From Thiothrix subterranea (GTDB taxonomy: Bacteria > Pseudomonadota > Gammaproteobacteria > Thiotrichales > Thiotrichaceae): a stretch of DNA of 64,000 nucleotides. Both the position numbers and the translations under genes were made by a program. The stretch lies in contig NZ_CP053482.1 in assembly GCF_016772315.1 (NCBI RefSeq), positions 3,033,501 to 3,097,500 on the forward strand, written 5' to 3'. Below the pieces are notes generated by a model, which was not told the DNA's origin, did no database searches, and saw nothing but the letters and a program-made list of their open reading frames with translations. Of this stretch, positions 52,603-61,513 are shown piece after piece; within the stretch, counting starts at the first letter, position 1; each line of letters starts with the position of its first letter.

Positions 52603-54096
52603 TTAGGTCGGAAGCAATGCTTTCCGGTCATGGGATGACGGAATCGACATGGCTTCACGGTACTTGGCGACGGTGCGCCGCGCTACATTAATGCCTTGCT
52701 GATTTAGCAAAGCAGTCAATTGATTGTCACTCAACGGCGAACCTTGATTTTCCTCGTTGATTAATTTTTTAAGCATGGCGCGAATCGCGGTGGAGGAACA
52801 GCTAGACCCGGTATCGGTGTCGACTTGGCTGGAAAAGAAGTATTTGAATTCAAAGATACCGCGTGGGGTATACAGGTATTTGTTGGTGGTGACGCGGGAG
52901 ATGGTGGATTCGTGCATTTCTAGCTCTTCTGCAATGTCCCGGAGAATGAGTGGCTTCATCGCCTGTTCTCCATATTGCATGAAAGCGCTTTGCCGTTCAA
53001 CTATTGCTTTCGCCACTCCCAGCAAAGTGGAGTTGCGGCTTTCCACACTGCGGATGAGCCAGCGGGCTTGTTGCAAGTTAGACTTAAAGTAGGTGGAGTC
53101 ACGTTCATTTTTCACTTGACCCAGCATGTCTGCATAATACTGATTAACTTGCAGATTCGGTGTGACTTGCGCATTGAGTGAAACCACCCAGTCTCCTTTG
53201 ATCTTACGGACATACGCATCCGGCACGATGTAATCAGCCGCCGTTGCGGAATAAGCACTACCCGGTCGCGGTTGTAAGCTGCGTAGTAATAAGAGGATTT
53301 CCTCTAATTCACCCTGTTCTATTTTCAAGCGCTTACTGATTTCTTTATAGTCGCGTCGTTCCATCAAGTCCAGGTGTTTTTCAACCAAATGACGCGCTTT
53401 GAACAGCAGGCGGCTTTCGGGTAAGTGCGCGAGTTGAATCAGCAGGCATTCGCGTAAGTTGCGTGCGCCTACGCCTAAGGGGTCGAGCTGTTGGATGAAT
53501 TTGAGTACGACTTCAATATCATCGAGGTCGATGAGCAGATCTTGATCGAATGATTCCAGAATATCTTCCAGCGGATCGCACAAATAGCCCGCATCGTCCA
53601 GCGAGCTAATAATCACCGTGGCAATTTGTTTGTCGATGCTGGTGAGATTGCTCATGCGGATTTGCCACAAGAGATGTTCCTGCAAGCCACTGTCGGCGGT
53701 ATCACCCTGATTTTCTAGGAAACCGCTGTTGTCGCCAGCGCCATCACTGTTGCTGCTGCGGGTGTCGTAGACATCTTCCCATTCGGCATCCATGTGCAAC
53801 TCATCGGGAATGTCTTGGTCGAATGGGGAGGCGTCATCGGGTGCATCGACGGTAGTCGTGTTATCCGGTTTATTGTCACTGCTGCTGTCGGCCGTGGGGG
53901 CAAGTTCGATCTCAGGTTCAGGGCGCGAGTCGTCGGTATCCTCAGCCAATTGCAGCAAGGGGTTTTCTTCCAGCGCTTGCTGGATTTCGTTCTGTAACTC
54001 CAATGATGACAACTGCAATAAGCGGATGGCCTGCTGCAATTGCGGCGTCATTGAAAGTGTCTGACCAAGTTTGAGATCGAATCCCTGTCTGAGCAT
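52603..54096 (-). CDS. rpoN: RNA polymerase sigma-54 factor
   Basis: 497 residues. The Gln/Leu-rich activator region is at the start (LGQTLSMTPQLQQAIRLLQL), followed by an acidic linker (~residues 55-115), the core-binding domain and the RpoN box ARRTVAKYREAM near the C-terminus. It directs polymerase to -24/-12 promoters with enhancer-binding ATPases. Central gene of the conserved operon. Confidence 0.98.
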   Translation of the reverse strand: MLRQGFDLKLGQTLSMTPQLQQAIRLLQLSSLELQNEIQQALEENPLLQLAEDTDDSRPEPEIELAPTADSSSDNKPDNTTTVDAPDDASPFDQDIPDELHMDAEWEDVYDTRSSNSDGAGDNSGFLENQGDTADSGLQEHLLWQIRMSNLTSIDKQIATVIISSLDDAGYLCDPLEDILESFDQDLLIDLDDIEVVLKFIQQLDPLGVGARNLRECLLIQLAHLPESRLLFKARHLVEKHLDLMERRDYKEISKRLKIEQGELEEILLLLRSLQPRPGSAYSATAADYIVPDAYVRKIKGDWVVSLNAQVTPNLQVNQYYADMLGQVKNERDSTYFKSNLQQARWLIRSVESRNSTLLGVAKAIVERQSAFMQYGEQAMKPLILRDIAEELEMHESTISRVTTNKYLYTPRGIFEFKYFFSSQVDTDTGSSCSSTAIRAMLKKLINEENQGSPLSDNQLTALLNQQGINVARRTVAKYREAMSIPSSHDRKALLPT

Positions 54097-54221
54097 TGTT
54101 CTTGTTGTTCCTTGTGCCGATAAGCCATGAATCCTAAGGTTCTACGCTTTCATACTACCCTAATCGTTTGTCGGTGCAAAGATGCGATAGTCAGGGTGAA
54201 TGCCGCCTGACTAGCCCGAAC

Positions 54222-54947
54222 TTACAGCTTGAAGTTTTCACCGAGGTAAACGCGCCGCGCTTGTTCGTCTTGCAAGATGGCAGCGGGCGAACCTTCCACC
54301 AAAATTTTACCTTCACTGAGAATGTAAGCACGGTGGCAAATGCCCAGCGTTTCGCGCACATTGTGGTCAGTGATCAGCACCCCAATGTCACGGGTAACGA
54401 GGTGGCGGATAATGGTTTGAATGTCTAACACCGAAATCGGGTCAACCCCGGCAAACGGTTCATCCAATAAAATGAAAGACGGGTCACTCGCCAGTGCTCG
54501 TGCGATTTCTGCACGGCGACGTTCCCCACCAGACAGGCTAATCCCTTGGCTATCGCGTAAATGGGTGAGCTGAAATTCTTCCAACAGGCTATCCACTTTG
54601 TCTTGGCGTTGGCGGCGATCGAGGTCTTTGCGCAATTCCAAGACCGCCATAATGTTTTGTGCCACTGTCAGTTTGCGGAAAATGCTGGCTTCCTGCGCCA
54701 GATAGCCGATGCCTTCGCGAGCGCGTTCGTGCATGGCTTGAGCGGTAATGTCTTTGTCGTTGAGCAAGACTTGCCCCGCATCCACGCCGACCAAACCGAC
54801 GATCATGTAGAAGCAAGTGGTTTTGCCCGCGCCATTCGGCCCCAATAAACCGACGACTTCGGCATTATTGACGTGCAAATCCACGCCTTTGAGGATTTGA
54901 CGTTTTTTGTAACTTTTTTGCAGGTTACGCGCTGCTAGGGTATTCAT
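54222..54947 (-). CDS. lptB: LPS export ABC transporter ATP-binding protein
   Basis: 241 residues. Walker [10 protein letters not shown], signature [16 protein letters not shown], Walker [14 protein letters not shown] and the H-loop ITDHNVRE are intact. LptB drives extraction of lipopolysaccharide by LptFG. Overlaps lptA by four bases. Confidence 0.97.
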   Translation of the reverse strand: MNTLAARNLQKSYKKRQILKGVDLHVNNAEVVGLLGPNGAGKTTCFYMIVGLVGVDAGQVLLNDKDITAQAMHERAREGIGYLAQEASIFRKLTVAQNIMAVLELRKDLDRRQRQDKVDSLLEEFQLTHLRDSQGISLSGGERRRAEIARALASDPSFILLDEPFAGVDPISVLDIQTIIRHLVTRDIGVLITDHNVRETLGICHRAYILSEGKILVEGSPAAILQDEQARRVYLGENFKL

Positions 54948-55456
54948 TCGGCAGTTTTATTGGTGGGGTAAAACACAGCGGAGACGCGCCCGGTTTTGCC
55001 TTTGCCACCGGCTTTGAGTTGGCCTGTATCGGTCAAATACTCAATATGGTTGCTGGTGAAACGGTCTTGGTCTTGAAGCAACTCCGCGTCACCGTTGAGG
55101 ATCAGGCGTTTTTCTTTCACCAAATACTGCATTTCACGCGCTTTGCCGCTGGCGAGTTTGCCATTGTCCATTTTTTGCTTGAGGCTAACCGGTGTGCCGG
55201 TGGCAATGATGCTGATAATTTCATTATTGGGCGCGTTGATTTCAATGTGGGCAGCGCGAATTTCTAAACTGCCTTGAATGATGGAAACATTGCCATCGTA
55301 GCTGGCAGTACCGGCGAGTTTGTCGAAGACCGCTGAATCGGCTTCAATTTGTACCGGCGCTGCTACGTCCGTTTTGAGGGCGTAAGCGCTGGACGTCATG
55401 CCTGCCAGCAGCAAGCACAGCAGCCATTTATTTAACTTGGTAGGTTGAGCGCACAT
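54944..55456 (-). CDS. lptA: LPS transport periplasmic bridge protein LptA
   Basis: 170 residues from the ATG at 55456, which lies 29 bases inside lptC; a TTG at 55465 is less likely. Signal peptide ends near AYA/LK. The jellyroll (OstA-like) pattern [23 protein letters not shown] is clear. It carries LPS across the periplasm between LptC and LptD. Confidence 0.94.
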   Translation of the reverse strand: MCAQPTKLNKWLLCLLLAGMTSSAYALKTDVAAPVQIEADSAVFDKLAGTASYDGNVSIIQGSLEIRAAHIEINAPNNEIISIIATGTPVSLKQKMDNGKLASGKAREMQYLVKEKRLILNGDAELLQDQDRFTSNHIEYLTDTGQLKAGGKGKTGRVSAVFYPTNKTAE

Positions 55457-55868
55457 TGGAATCAAATCTCAGTAAATTATCATCGAGTTTAGCGGTAAGC
55501 CCGGTGGATTGCATCGTGCCGTTGGGCGCATTAATGAACACGTCGGCATCGGTGGTGATTTCCCGTGTGACTTGATCGTACAACAAGTGGTCTGTATGCA
55601 ACTTGAACCCTTGGCTGGTATTCACTTCCGGCGCAATAATGCGGCTTTGGCGTTTGCCTTGCCAATGCGACAAATGCCGCCCCGCCATTTCGTAGCTGAC
55701 TGTACCATCGGCTGCCACCGCCATAATCGAAAAATCCGACAGGTAATAGTCAATCTGATCTTTTTGCGGGGTCAGGCGGCTGAAGTCGGTTTTGCCCAAA
55801 TAATTCTCCAACTGGGTAATCAGCAGGATCAACAGCAATACCGCGCTCAGCGTCAGCAAGTGTTTCAT
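55428..55868 (-). CDS. lptC: LPS export protein LptC
   Basis: 146 residues with one N-terminal membrane helix (LLTLSAVLLLILLITQL) and a periplasmic beta-jellyroll (DYYLSDFSIMAVAADGTVSYEMAG, GFKLHTDHLLYDQVTREI). It docks LptA to the LptBFG complex. Overlaps both kdsC and lptA. Confidence 0.92.
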   Translation of the reverse strand: MKHLLTLSAVLLLILLITQLENYLGKTDFSRLTPQKDQIDYYLSDFSIMAVAADGTVSYEMAGRHLSHWQGKRQSRIIAPEVNTSQGFKLHTDHLLYDQVTREITTDADVFINAPNGTMQSTGLTAKLDDNLLRFDSNVRSTYQVK

Positions 55869-56422
55869 GTCAAATAGCTGGCGAGTTTGCTATGCAATTT
55901 GCCGTGGGCATGTAATAGCATTTCGCACACTTCGCGCCCAGCGCCACGCCCGCCATGCGTTTGTGTGACCCAATGCGCGTGCTGCTTGACGTAATAATGT
56001 GCATCACCCACCGCGATAGCCAAGCCAACTTGCGCCATGACCGGCAAATCGACCACATCATCGCCGACATACGCAATGTTTTCCGGTTTCAGCCCGGTTT
56101 TTTCCAGCAAATCCGTGAAAGCGGGGCGCTTGTCGCGGTAGCCTTGCCAGATACGGTTGCGCGGAATTTTCAGATTATCGGCACGGTGTAACACCAGTTC
56201 GGACTGCCGACCGGTAATCAGTGCCATTTCCAGCCCGCTTTCCAGCAACATGCGGATGCCGTGCCCGTCTTTGGAATGAAAGGCTTTGTATTCTTGCCCG
56301 TCATCGCCGTAAAACAAACTGCCGTCGGTCAATACCCCGTCAATATCGAAAATCACCAGTTGGGTGTTGCGAGCGCGTGCCAGCACGTCGGCGGATAAAT
56401 TGTCAAAAGTGGCTATCATCAA
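55865..56422 (-). CDS. kdsC: KDO-8-phosphate phosphatase
   Basis: 185 residues. The HAD motifs are intact: IFDIDGVLTDG, ALITGRQSELV, and GDDVVDLPVM. It dephosphorylates KDO-8-phosphate for LPS inner-core synthesis. ATGA-type overlaps link it to kdsD and lptC. Confidence 0.96.
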   Translation of the reverse strand: MMIATFDNLSADVLARARNTQLVIFDIDGVLTDGSLFYGDDGQEYKAFHSKDGHGIRMLLESGLEMALITGRQSELVLHRADNLKIPRNRIWQGYRDKRPAFTDLLEKTGLKPENIAYVGDDVVDLPVMAQVGLAIAVGDAHYYVKQHAHWVTQTHGGRGAGREVCEMLLHAHGKLHSKLASYLT

Positions 56423-57393
56423 GCAATTCCTGCGCGTAAAAGATCATGCATGTGGATGATACCGATAACCGCCTCATCCTGCACGACTGGTAGCACGGTG
56501 ATCGCGTGTTCCTGCATCAAATTGAGTGCTTCGACCGCGAGGCTGTGTGCATCAATGCTGCGAAACGGCGTGGTCATCAGCGCGGAAATCGGTTGTTCGT
56601 GCAAACGTTGCCCTTTTTCAAACGAGCGCCGCAAATCGCCGTCGGTGAAAATGCCCAATAATTCACCTGTATCCGTGGTGATGGCGGTCATGCCGAGTTT
56701 TTTGCGGGTCATTTCCAGAATCGCTTGTTGCAAACTGGCATCCGGTCGAACTTGGGGAATGTTTGCGCCGGTATGCATAATGTCATGCACATGCACCAGC
56801 AGGCGTTTGCCCAAACGTCCGCCGGGGTGGGAGCGAGCGAAATCATTCGCCGTAAAGCCGCGTGCTTCCAACAAGGCTACCGCGAGCGCATCGCCCATGA
56901 CCAAGGTGGCGGTGGTACTGGAGGTGGGTGCAAGCCCTAAGGGGCAGGCTTCTTTGTCGACCCCGATATTGATGTGGAAATCGGCGGCTTCTGCCATCGG
57001 CGAATGTGGGTTGCCGGTCATGGCGATAATGCGCACGTCAAGGCGGCGAATGACCGGCAGAATCGCGAGAATTTCAGCACTCGTACCGGAATTGGAGAGC
57101 GCAATGATTACATCACCGTTGACGATCATGCCAAGGTCGCCGTGGCTGGCTTCGCCGGGGTGCAGGAAAAACGCGGGCGTGCCGGTGCTGGCAAGCGTGG
57201 CGGCAATTTTGTTGCCGATGTGACCGGATTTGCCCATACCGGTGACGATGACGCGCCCTTGGCAGGCGAGGATGGCTTCGCAGGCGTGTAGAAATTCATC
57301 GTCTAAGCGTGAGGGCAGGGCGGTGAGGGCGGCAATTTCGGTGTCGATAACGGCTTTCGCGAGGGCGAGTAGGTCTTTGGCGTGGTGTGACAT
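56419..57393 (-). CDS. kdsD: Arabinose-5-phosphate isomerase
   Basis: 324 residues. A SIS domain (VIVTGMGKSGHIGNKIAATL, IALSNSGTSAEILAIL) and two C-terminal CBS motifs (IMHTGANIPQV, ALMTTPFRSID) match KdsD. It makes arabinose-5-phosphate, the first KDO precursor, and is the first gene of the operon here. The tRNA terminator lies upstream. Confidence 0.96.
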   Translation of the reverse strand: MSHHAKDLLALAKAVIDTEIAALTALPSRLDDEFLHACEAILACQGRVIVTGMGKSGHIGNKIAATLASTGTPAFFLHPGEASHGDLGMIVNGDVIIALSNSGTSAEILAILPVIRRLDVRIIAMTGNPHSPMAEAADFHINIGVDKEACPLGLAPTSSTTATLVMGDALAVALLEARGFTANDFARSHPGGRLGKRLLVHVHDIMHTGANIPQVRPDASLQQAILEMTRKKLGMTAITTDTGELLGIFTDGDLRRSFEKGQRLHEQPISALMTTPFRSIDAHSLAVEALNLMQEHAITVLPVVQDEAVIGIIHMHDLLRAGIA

Positions 57394-57438
57394 GGTGATT
57401 CAAGCCTCATTGTTGAAGATTCAGGAGGCGGCAGGCAC

Positions 57439-57462
57439 AAAAAAACCCGCTACTGGCGGGTT
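57439..57462 (-). terminator. Rho-independent terminator of the tRNA-Leu transcript
   Basis: On the minus strand AACCCGC (57462-57456) pairs with GCGGGTT (57450-57444), followed by a run of Ts. It starts 34 bases after the 3' end of the tRNA. Confidence 0.88.
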
Positions 57463-57495
57463 AGATGTTCTCACTTATGTTTGGTTCAAAATAAG

Positions 57496-57582
57496 TGGTG
57501 CCGAGAGCGAGACTCGAACTCGCACAATGTTACCATCGGCGGATTTTGAATCCGCTGCGTCTACCAATTCCGCCATCCCGGC
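57496..57582 (-). tRNA. tRNA-Leu (anticodon CAA)
   Basis: 87 bases on the minus strand, beginning GCCGGGATGGCGGAATTGGT and ending with an encoded CCA. The anticodon loop TTCAAAA gives CAA (57548-57546), reading UUG leucine codons. A long variable arm (class II) and the TTCGAGTC T-loop are present; acceptor ends GCCGGG... and ...CTCGGCA pair as expected for this tRNA. Confidence 0.96.
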
Positions 57583-57661
57583 TAAGATGTGAAGGCGGTG
57601 ATTATACATAAGCTTTTCGATTTGTCGAAACATTTTTTACAAAATGTTAGACTCTGCACCC

Positions 57662-58696
57662 ATGAAATTAAGTGACTTCCATTATGACCTCCCTCCAGCG
57701 CTGATTGCCTCCGAACCGTTAACGGAACGGACAGCCAGTCGGCTACTGATTTTGAACAGCGCCAGCGGTGAATGCCGTGACGGTCAGTTTACCGATGTGC
57801 TCGATTTGATCCAGCCCGAAGACTTGCTGGTGTTCAACAATACCCGCGTGATTCCTGCCCGTTTGCATGGCGAAAAGGCCACGGGCGGCAAAGTTGAGGT
57901 GCTGGTGGAACGTATTACCGGCGAACACACCGCGCTTGCCCATATTCGTGCCAGCAAAGCACCCAAGCCCGGCACACGCTTGCGTTTGGAGCAGGCGATT
58001 GATGCGCAAGTCACCGGGCGGCAAGACGATTTGTTTGAGGTGCAGTTTTTGCATACGGATTCGGCACTGAACTTGCTGGAGCAATACGGGCATATTCCCC
58101 TGCCACCTTACATCGAACGGGCGGATACGCCAGCCGATCGGGAGCGTTACCAAACGGTCTTTGCGCAACAACCGGGGGCGGTAGCTGCACCAACGGCTGG
58201 TTTGCATTTTGATCAGCCGCTACTGGCAGCGTTGCGGCAAAAAGGGGTGCAAACCGCTGCGGTTACGTTGCACGTGGGGGCGGGTACATTCCAGCCAGTG
58301 CGGGTGCAGGATTTGTCACAGCATGTGATGCACGCTGAATATGCTGACGTTTCCCAAGCGGTGTGTGACGCGGTGGCGGCTTGCCGTGAACGCGGCGGGC
58401 GGGTGGTGGCAGTCGGCACAACGTCGGTGCGCAGCCTCGAAAGTGCTGCCCGCGATGGCACGTTAAAACCGTTTCAGGGGGATACGCGCCTATTCATTAC
58501 GCCCGGTTATTCCTTCCGCGTGGTGGATGTGATGATCACGAATTTCCACCTGCCCGAATCTACCCTGCTGATGTTGGTATCGGCGTTTGCTGGGTATGAA
58601 AACATCAAGCAAGCCTACCAACATGCCGTTCGTCAGGAATATCGCTTCTTTAGTTACGGTGATGCAATGCTTATAACCTATAAGCAGAATAAATAG
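57662..58696 (+). CDS. queA: tRNA preQ1(34) S-adenosylmethionine ribosyltransferase-isomerase
   Basis: 344 residues from the ATG at 57662 ([19 protein letters not shown]). The signature blocks are present: [34 protein letters not shown] and [12 protein letters not shown]. It transfers ribose from SAM to preQ1 in tRNA to make epoxyqueuosine. tgt, usually next, is not adjacent. Confidence 0.97.
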   Translation: MKLSDFHYDLPPALIASEPLTERTASRLLILNSASGECRDGQFTDVLDLIQPEDLLVFNNTRVIPARLHGEKATGGKVEVLVERITGEHTALAHIRASKAPKPGTRLRLEQAIDAQVTGRQDDLFEVQFLHTDSALNLLEQYGHIPLPPYIERADTPADRERYQTVFAQQPGAVAAPTAGLHFDQPLLAALRQKGVQTAAVTLHVGAGTFQPVRVQDLSQHVMHAEYADVSQAVCDAVAACRERGGRVVAVGTTSVRSLESAARDGTLKPFQGDTRLFITPGYSFRVVDVMITNFHLPESTLLMLVSAFAGYENIKQAYQHAVRQEYRFFSYGDAMLITYKQNK

Positions 58697-58905
58697 ATAT
58701 TTCGTCCGTCAAGGTTGTGACTTGTTTGCAACTGTAAGATCATAATCATGTAACGTAAATCTATGTTTATCAAAGATTAATCAAGCCTATGGCTGGGTTG
58801 TTTTTGATCGAGCTGGCAGTTTGTTTTATCCCCAACATCTGCTGTGCTATTCAACTTGCGAGATGATGCGCCCGTTGTCAGTCGGGAATGCGTCGGAGAT
58901 TGATT

Positions 58906-59736
58906 ATGAACAAAAAGAGTGTTTTCAAAAAAATGTCCTTGCCGTTGCTGGGTGGCTTGATGCTGTTAGCCGTGCCGCTGTTGAGTGTGGCGGCATTGCC
59001 GATGCCTGCCGATAATTCCCTGATTTACCGTGTCCATAGCTTGGATGCGGGTAATGTATTGAAAATGTACAAAGAGCCGGGTAAAGAGGTCATCGTCAAC
59101 CTGCCCCATAATGCTACGTGGATTGCGCGGCGTAATGCGCAAATGACCATCGGCGACAAGGTGTGGGAAAAGGTGAGCTGGGATGACCAAACCGGCTGGG
59201 TATTATCCGATGCGCTAGAGGAAGATCCCAAAGCGACCGAAGCGGCGAATGCCCGCCGCCAGTGCTTGGTTGACCCTGCCATACAAGATAAAGATTGTTG
59301 CGGCTATCCTGAGTCGGCAAAAGGTGGATTATTCAAATCCATTCCGGTTTACGCGGTGAAGGATCTGTCGGCGGGTGAAAGCCTGATGATGTATGTGGAT
59401 CACGGTGATGATGCGATTGCGGTGGAGATTCCCCACAACGGTACCAATATCGTCAAGCTAGGTCAGCGTGCAGAAGCCGGTGCATTCGCCATGGAGCGGG
59501 TACGTTGGGCAGGGCAAAATGGCTGGATAGATGCTGCTAAAATGTCCTTCGATGAAGCCAAAACCCAATCCGGTGATGCTAAACGCCAGAAATGCGGCGG
59601 TGTTTCCGGCGGTGTAGATTTCAAAGAATCTGAAGTGGTTTGCTTGCCAGCCCCCGTGATTCGTCGCTTGCAAGAATCCGGCGCATTGGATGCCGAAACC
59701 GTCAAAAAGCTCCTAGAACAAGCCGACACAAAATAA
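58906..59736 (+). CDS. Secreted protein with two SH3-like repeats
   Basis: 276 residues from the ATG at 58906, behind GGAG; earlier ATGs are less likely. Signal peptide ends near VAA/LP. Two similar modules (about 30-105 and 135-215) share patterns like YRVHSLDAGNVLKMYKEPG / YAVKDLSAGESLMMYVDHG, then a hydrophobic PHN motif and DDQTGWVLSDAL / GQNGWIDAAKM. These are bacterial SH3-like, peptide- or peptidoglycan-binding folds. A DKDCC motif and several other cysteines could form disulfides. No catalytic domain. Function unknown. Confidence 0.75.
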   Translation: MNKKSVFKKMSLPLLGGLMLLAVPLLSVAALPMPADNSLIYRVHSLDAGNVLKMYKEPGKEVIVNLPHNATWIARRNAQMTIGDKVWEKVSWDDQTGWVLSDALEEDPKATEAANARRQCLVDPAIQDKDCCGYPESAKGGLFKSIPVYAVKDLSAGESLMMYVDHGDDAIAVEIPHNGTNIVKLGQRAEAGAFAMERVRWAGQNGWIDAAKMSFDEAKTQSGDAKRQKCGGVSGGVDFKESEVVCLPAPVIRRLQESGALDAETVKKLLEQADTK

Positions 59737-59751
59737 CCCATTGCGAGATGT

Positions 59752-59774
59752 AGGGGCGTATTGCATACGCCCCT
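59752..59774. repeat. Hairpin between convergent SH3 gene and folD
   Basis: AGGGGCGTAT (59752-59761) and ATACGCCCCT (59765-59774) form a perfect 10-base stem with a 3-base loop. Same TAGGGGCG class as 6096 and 49846. Confidence 0.7.
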
Positions 59775-59779
59775 GTTCA

Positions 59780-60637
59780 TCAAAACGAATGTTTCGCGCA
59801 CGCTTCCAGTGTATTTTTCATCAGCATGGCAACCGTCATTGGCCCCACGCCACCCGGCACAGGCGTAATCCACGCAGCACGTTCAGCCGCTGCTGCAAAT
59901 TCCACATCGCCTGCCAGTTTGCCGCTTTCCAGCCGGTTGATACCGACATCAATCACGGTTGCGCCCGGTTTGATCCAATCGCCTTTGACCAGTCCCGGTT
60001 TGCCTGCGGCTGCCACCACGATGTCGGCTTGGCGCACCAAGTCGGGAGTCATGCTGCCGCTGAAACGGTGGGTGACAGTGACGGTTGCACCCGCCAGCAA
60101 CAATTCCAGCGCCATTGGGCGACCGACGATATTGGATGCGCCGACGATGACGGCATGACGACCTTTGTAAACTTCACCTGTGCTATCCAGTAAGCGCATG
60201 ACACCATAAGGTGTGCAGGGGCGCAGACTGGGAATGCGTAACGTCAATCTGCCGACATTGGTAGGGTGAAAACCATCCACGTCTTTGCTGGGGTTGATTT
60301 GCTCAATGATCAGTGAGGCATCCAGATGCGCAGGCAGTGGCAGTTGCACCAGAATGCCGTCAATCAAGGGGTCGTGGTTAAGCTCGTTAATTAACTCGAC
60401 CAATTCGTGCTGGGTAGTTTGCGGGGGCAGGTCATACGAGCGCGACAGTATGCCGACTTCATCGCAGGCTTTGCGTTTGTGGCTGACGTAGACTTGCGAG
60501 GCAGGGTCGGAACCGATCAGGATGACGGCAAGACCGGGGCGGCGTTTGCCGTGTTGCAGGCGGGTATCCACACCTTGTTTGACTTCGGTGCGGACTTCGG
60601 CGGCAATCTTTTTGCCATCAATGATTTGAGCTGTCAT
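59780..60637 (-). CDS. folD: Methylenetetrahydrofolate dehydrogenase / cyclohydrolase
   Basis: 285 residues. The family signatures [21 protein letters not shown] (split here), GILVQLPLP and [12 protein letters not shown] are clear. It interconverts 5,10-methylene- and 10-formyl-tetrahydrofolate. Stands alone on the minus strand after ppsR. Confidence 0.97.
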   Translation of the reverse strand: MTAQIIDGKKIAAEVRTEVKQGVDTRLQHGKRRPGLAVILIGSDPASQVYVSHKRKACDEVGILSRSYDLPPQTTQHELVELINELNHDPLIDGILVQLPLPAHLDASLIIEQINPSKDVDGFHPTNVGRLTLRIPSLRPCTPYGVMRLLDSTGEVYKGRHAVIVGASNIVGRPMALELLLAGATVTVTHRFSGSMTPDLVRQADIVVAAAGKPGLVKGDWIKPGATVIDVGINRLESGKLAGDVEFAAAAERAAWITPVPGGVGPMTVAMLMKNTLEACAKHSF

Positions 60638-60682
60638 GGTATGTCCGGGGCAGGGGAAAAAGTGCGTATTGTCGCACTGGAC

Positions 60683-61513
60683 TTATTCCCCGTACAACTG
60701 CCGTTTCAACCCGCTGCGGTTCAAAATAGTCGTGGCAATTTCCTCAATCGAAGTTGCCGTTGTCTCAATGAAGGGGATTTTTTCGCGACGATACAAACTT
60801 TCCTGCCATTGCAGTTCTTGCTGGCATTGGCTCAGCGACGCATAACGGCTATTCGGTTTGCGCTCTTGGCGAATACGCTGCAATTGCTGTGCGGTAATCG
60901 TCAAACCGAACAATTTATTGCGGAAGGGGTGCAGGATTTTGGGTAAGCCCGGCGCATCCATGTCTTCTTCCGTCAGCGGATAGTTCGCCGCGTAAATGCC
61001 GTACTGCATCGCCAGATACAAACACGTCGGGGTTTTGCCCGAACGCGATACCCCGATCAGAATAATCTCGGCTTCAGCAAAGTTTTTGGCACTGATGCCA
61101 TCGTCATTGGCTTGCGCAAAATTAATCGCGGAAATCCGTTTGGAATACGACGCATCGTTGTGCAAGCCGTGCGAACGCCCGATCGCATGGGAAGAGGGTT
61201 GCCCCAGTTCTTTTTCCATCGAGCCGATAAAGTTGTCAAAAAAGTCGTAAATGGCGCAATCGGCGGTTTCGATATGCTGACGCACATCAGGGTTGATCAG
61301 GGTGCTAAACACCAGTGGGCGGCAACCATCCAGTTGCGCCATCAGGTTGATTTGTTCAGCAGCTTCCCGTGCTTTTGCCTCGGAGTCGAGAAACGGGATG
61401 CTAACTTTGCGCCATTGGATGCCGTCGAACTGGGTCAGCAAGCTGTGACCCAGCGTTTCGACGGTAATCCCCGTGCGGTCAGATAGGTAAAATACTGTCC
61501 GCCGACTGCTCAT
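60683..61513 (-). CDS. ppsR: PEP synthase regulatory protein (kinase/pyrophosphorylase)
   Basis: 276 residues. DUF299 family: VFYLSDRTGITVETLGHSLL, a P-loop-like GVSRSGKTPTCLYLAMQYG and FVETTATSIEEIAT-type end (FIETTATSIEEI). It phosphorylates and dephosphorylates a Thr in PEP synthase using ADP and phosphate. Its ATG overlaps the ppsA stop by one base (TAATG). Confidence 0.95.
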   Translation of the reverse strand: MSSRRTVFYLSDRTGITVETLGHSLLTQFDGIQWRKVSIPFLDSEAKAREAAEQINLMAQLDGCRPLVFSTLINPDVRQHIETADCAIYDFFDNFIGSMEKELGQPSSHAIGRSHGLHNDASYSKRISAINFAQANDDGISAKNFAEAEIILIGVSRSGKTPTCLYLAMQYGIYAANYPLTEEDMDAPGLPKILHPFRNKLFGLTITAQQLQRIRQERKPNSRYASLSQCQQELQWQESLYRREKIPFIETTATSIEEIATTILNRSGLKRQLYGE

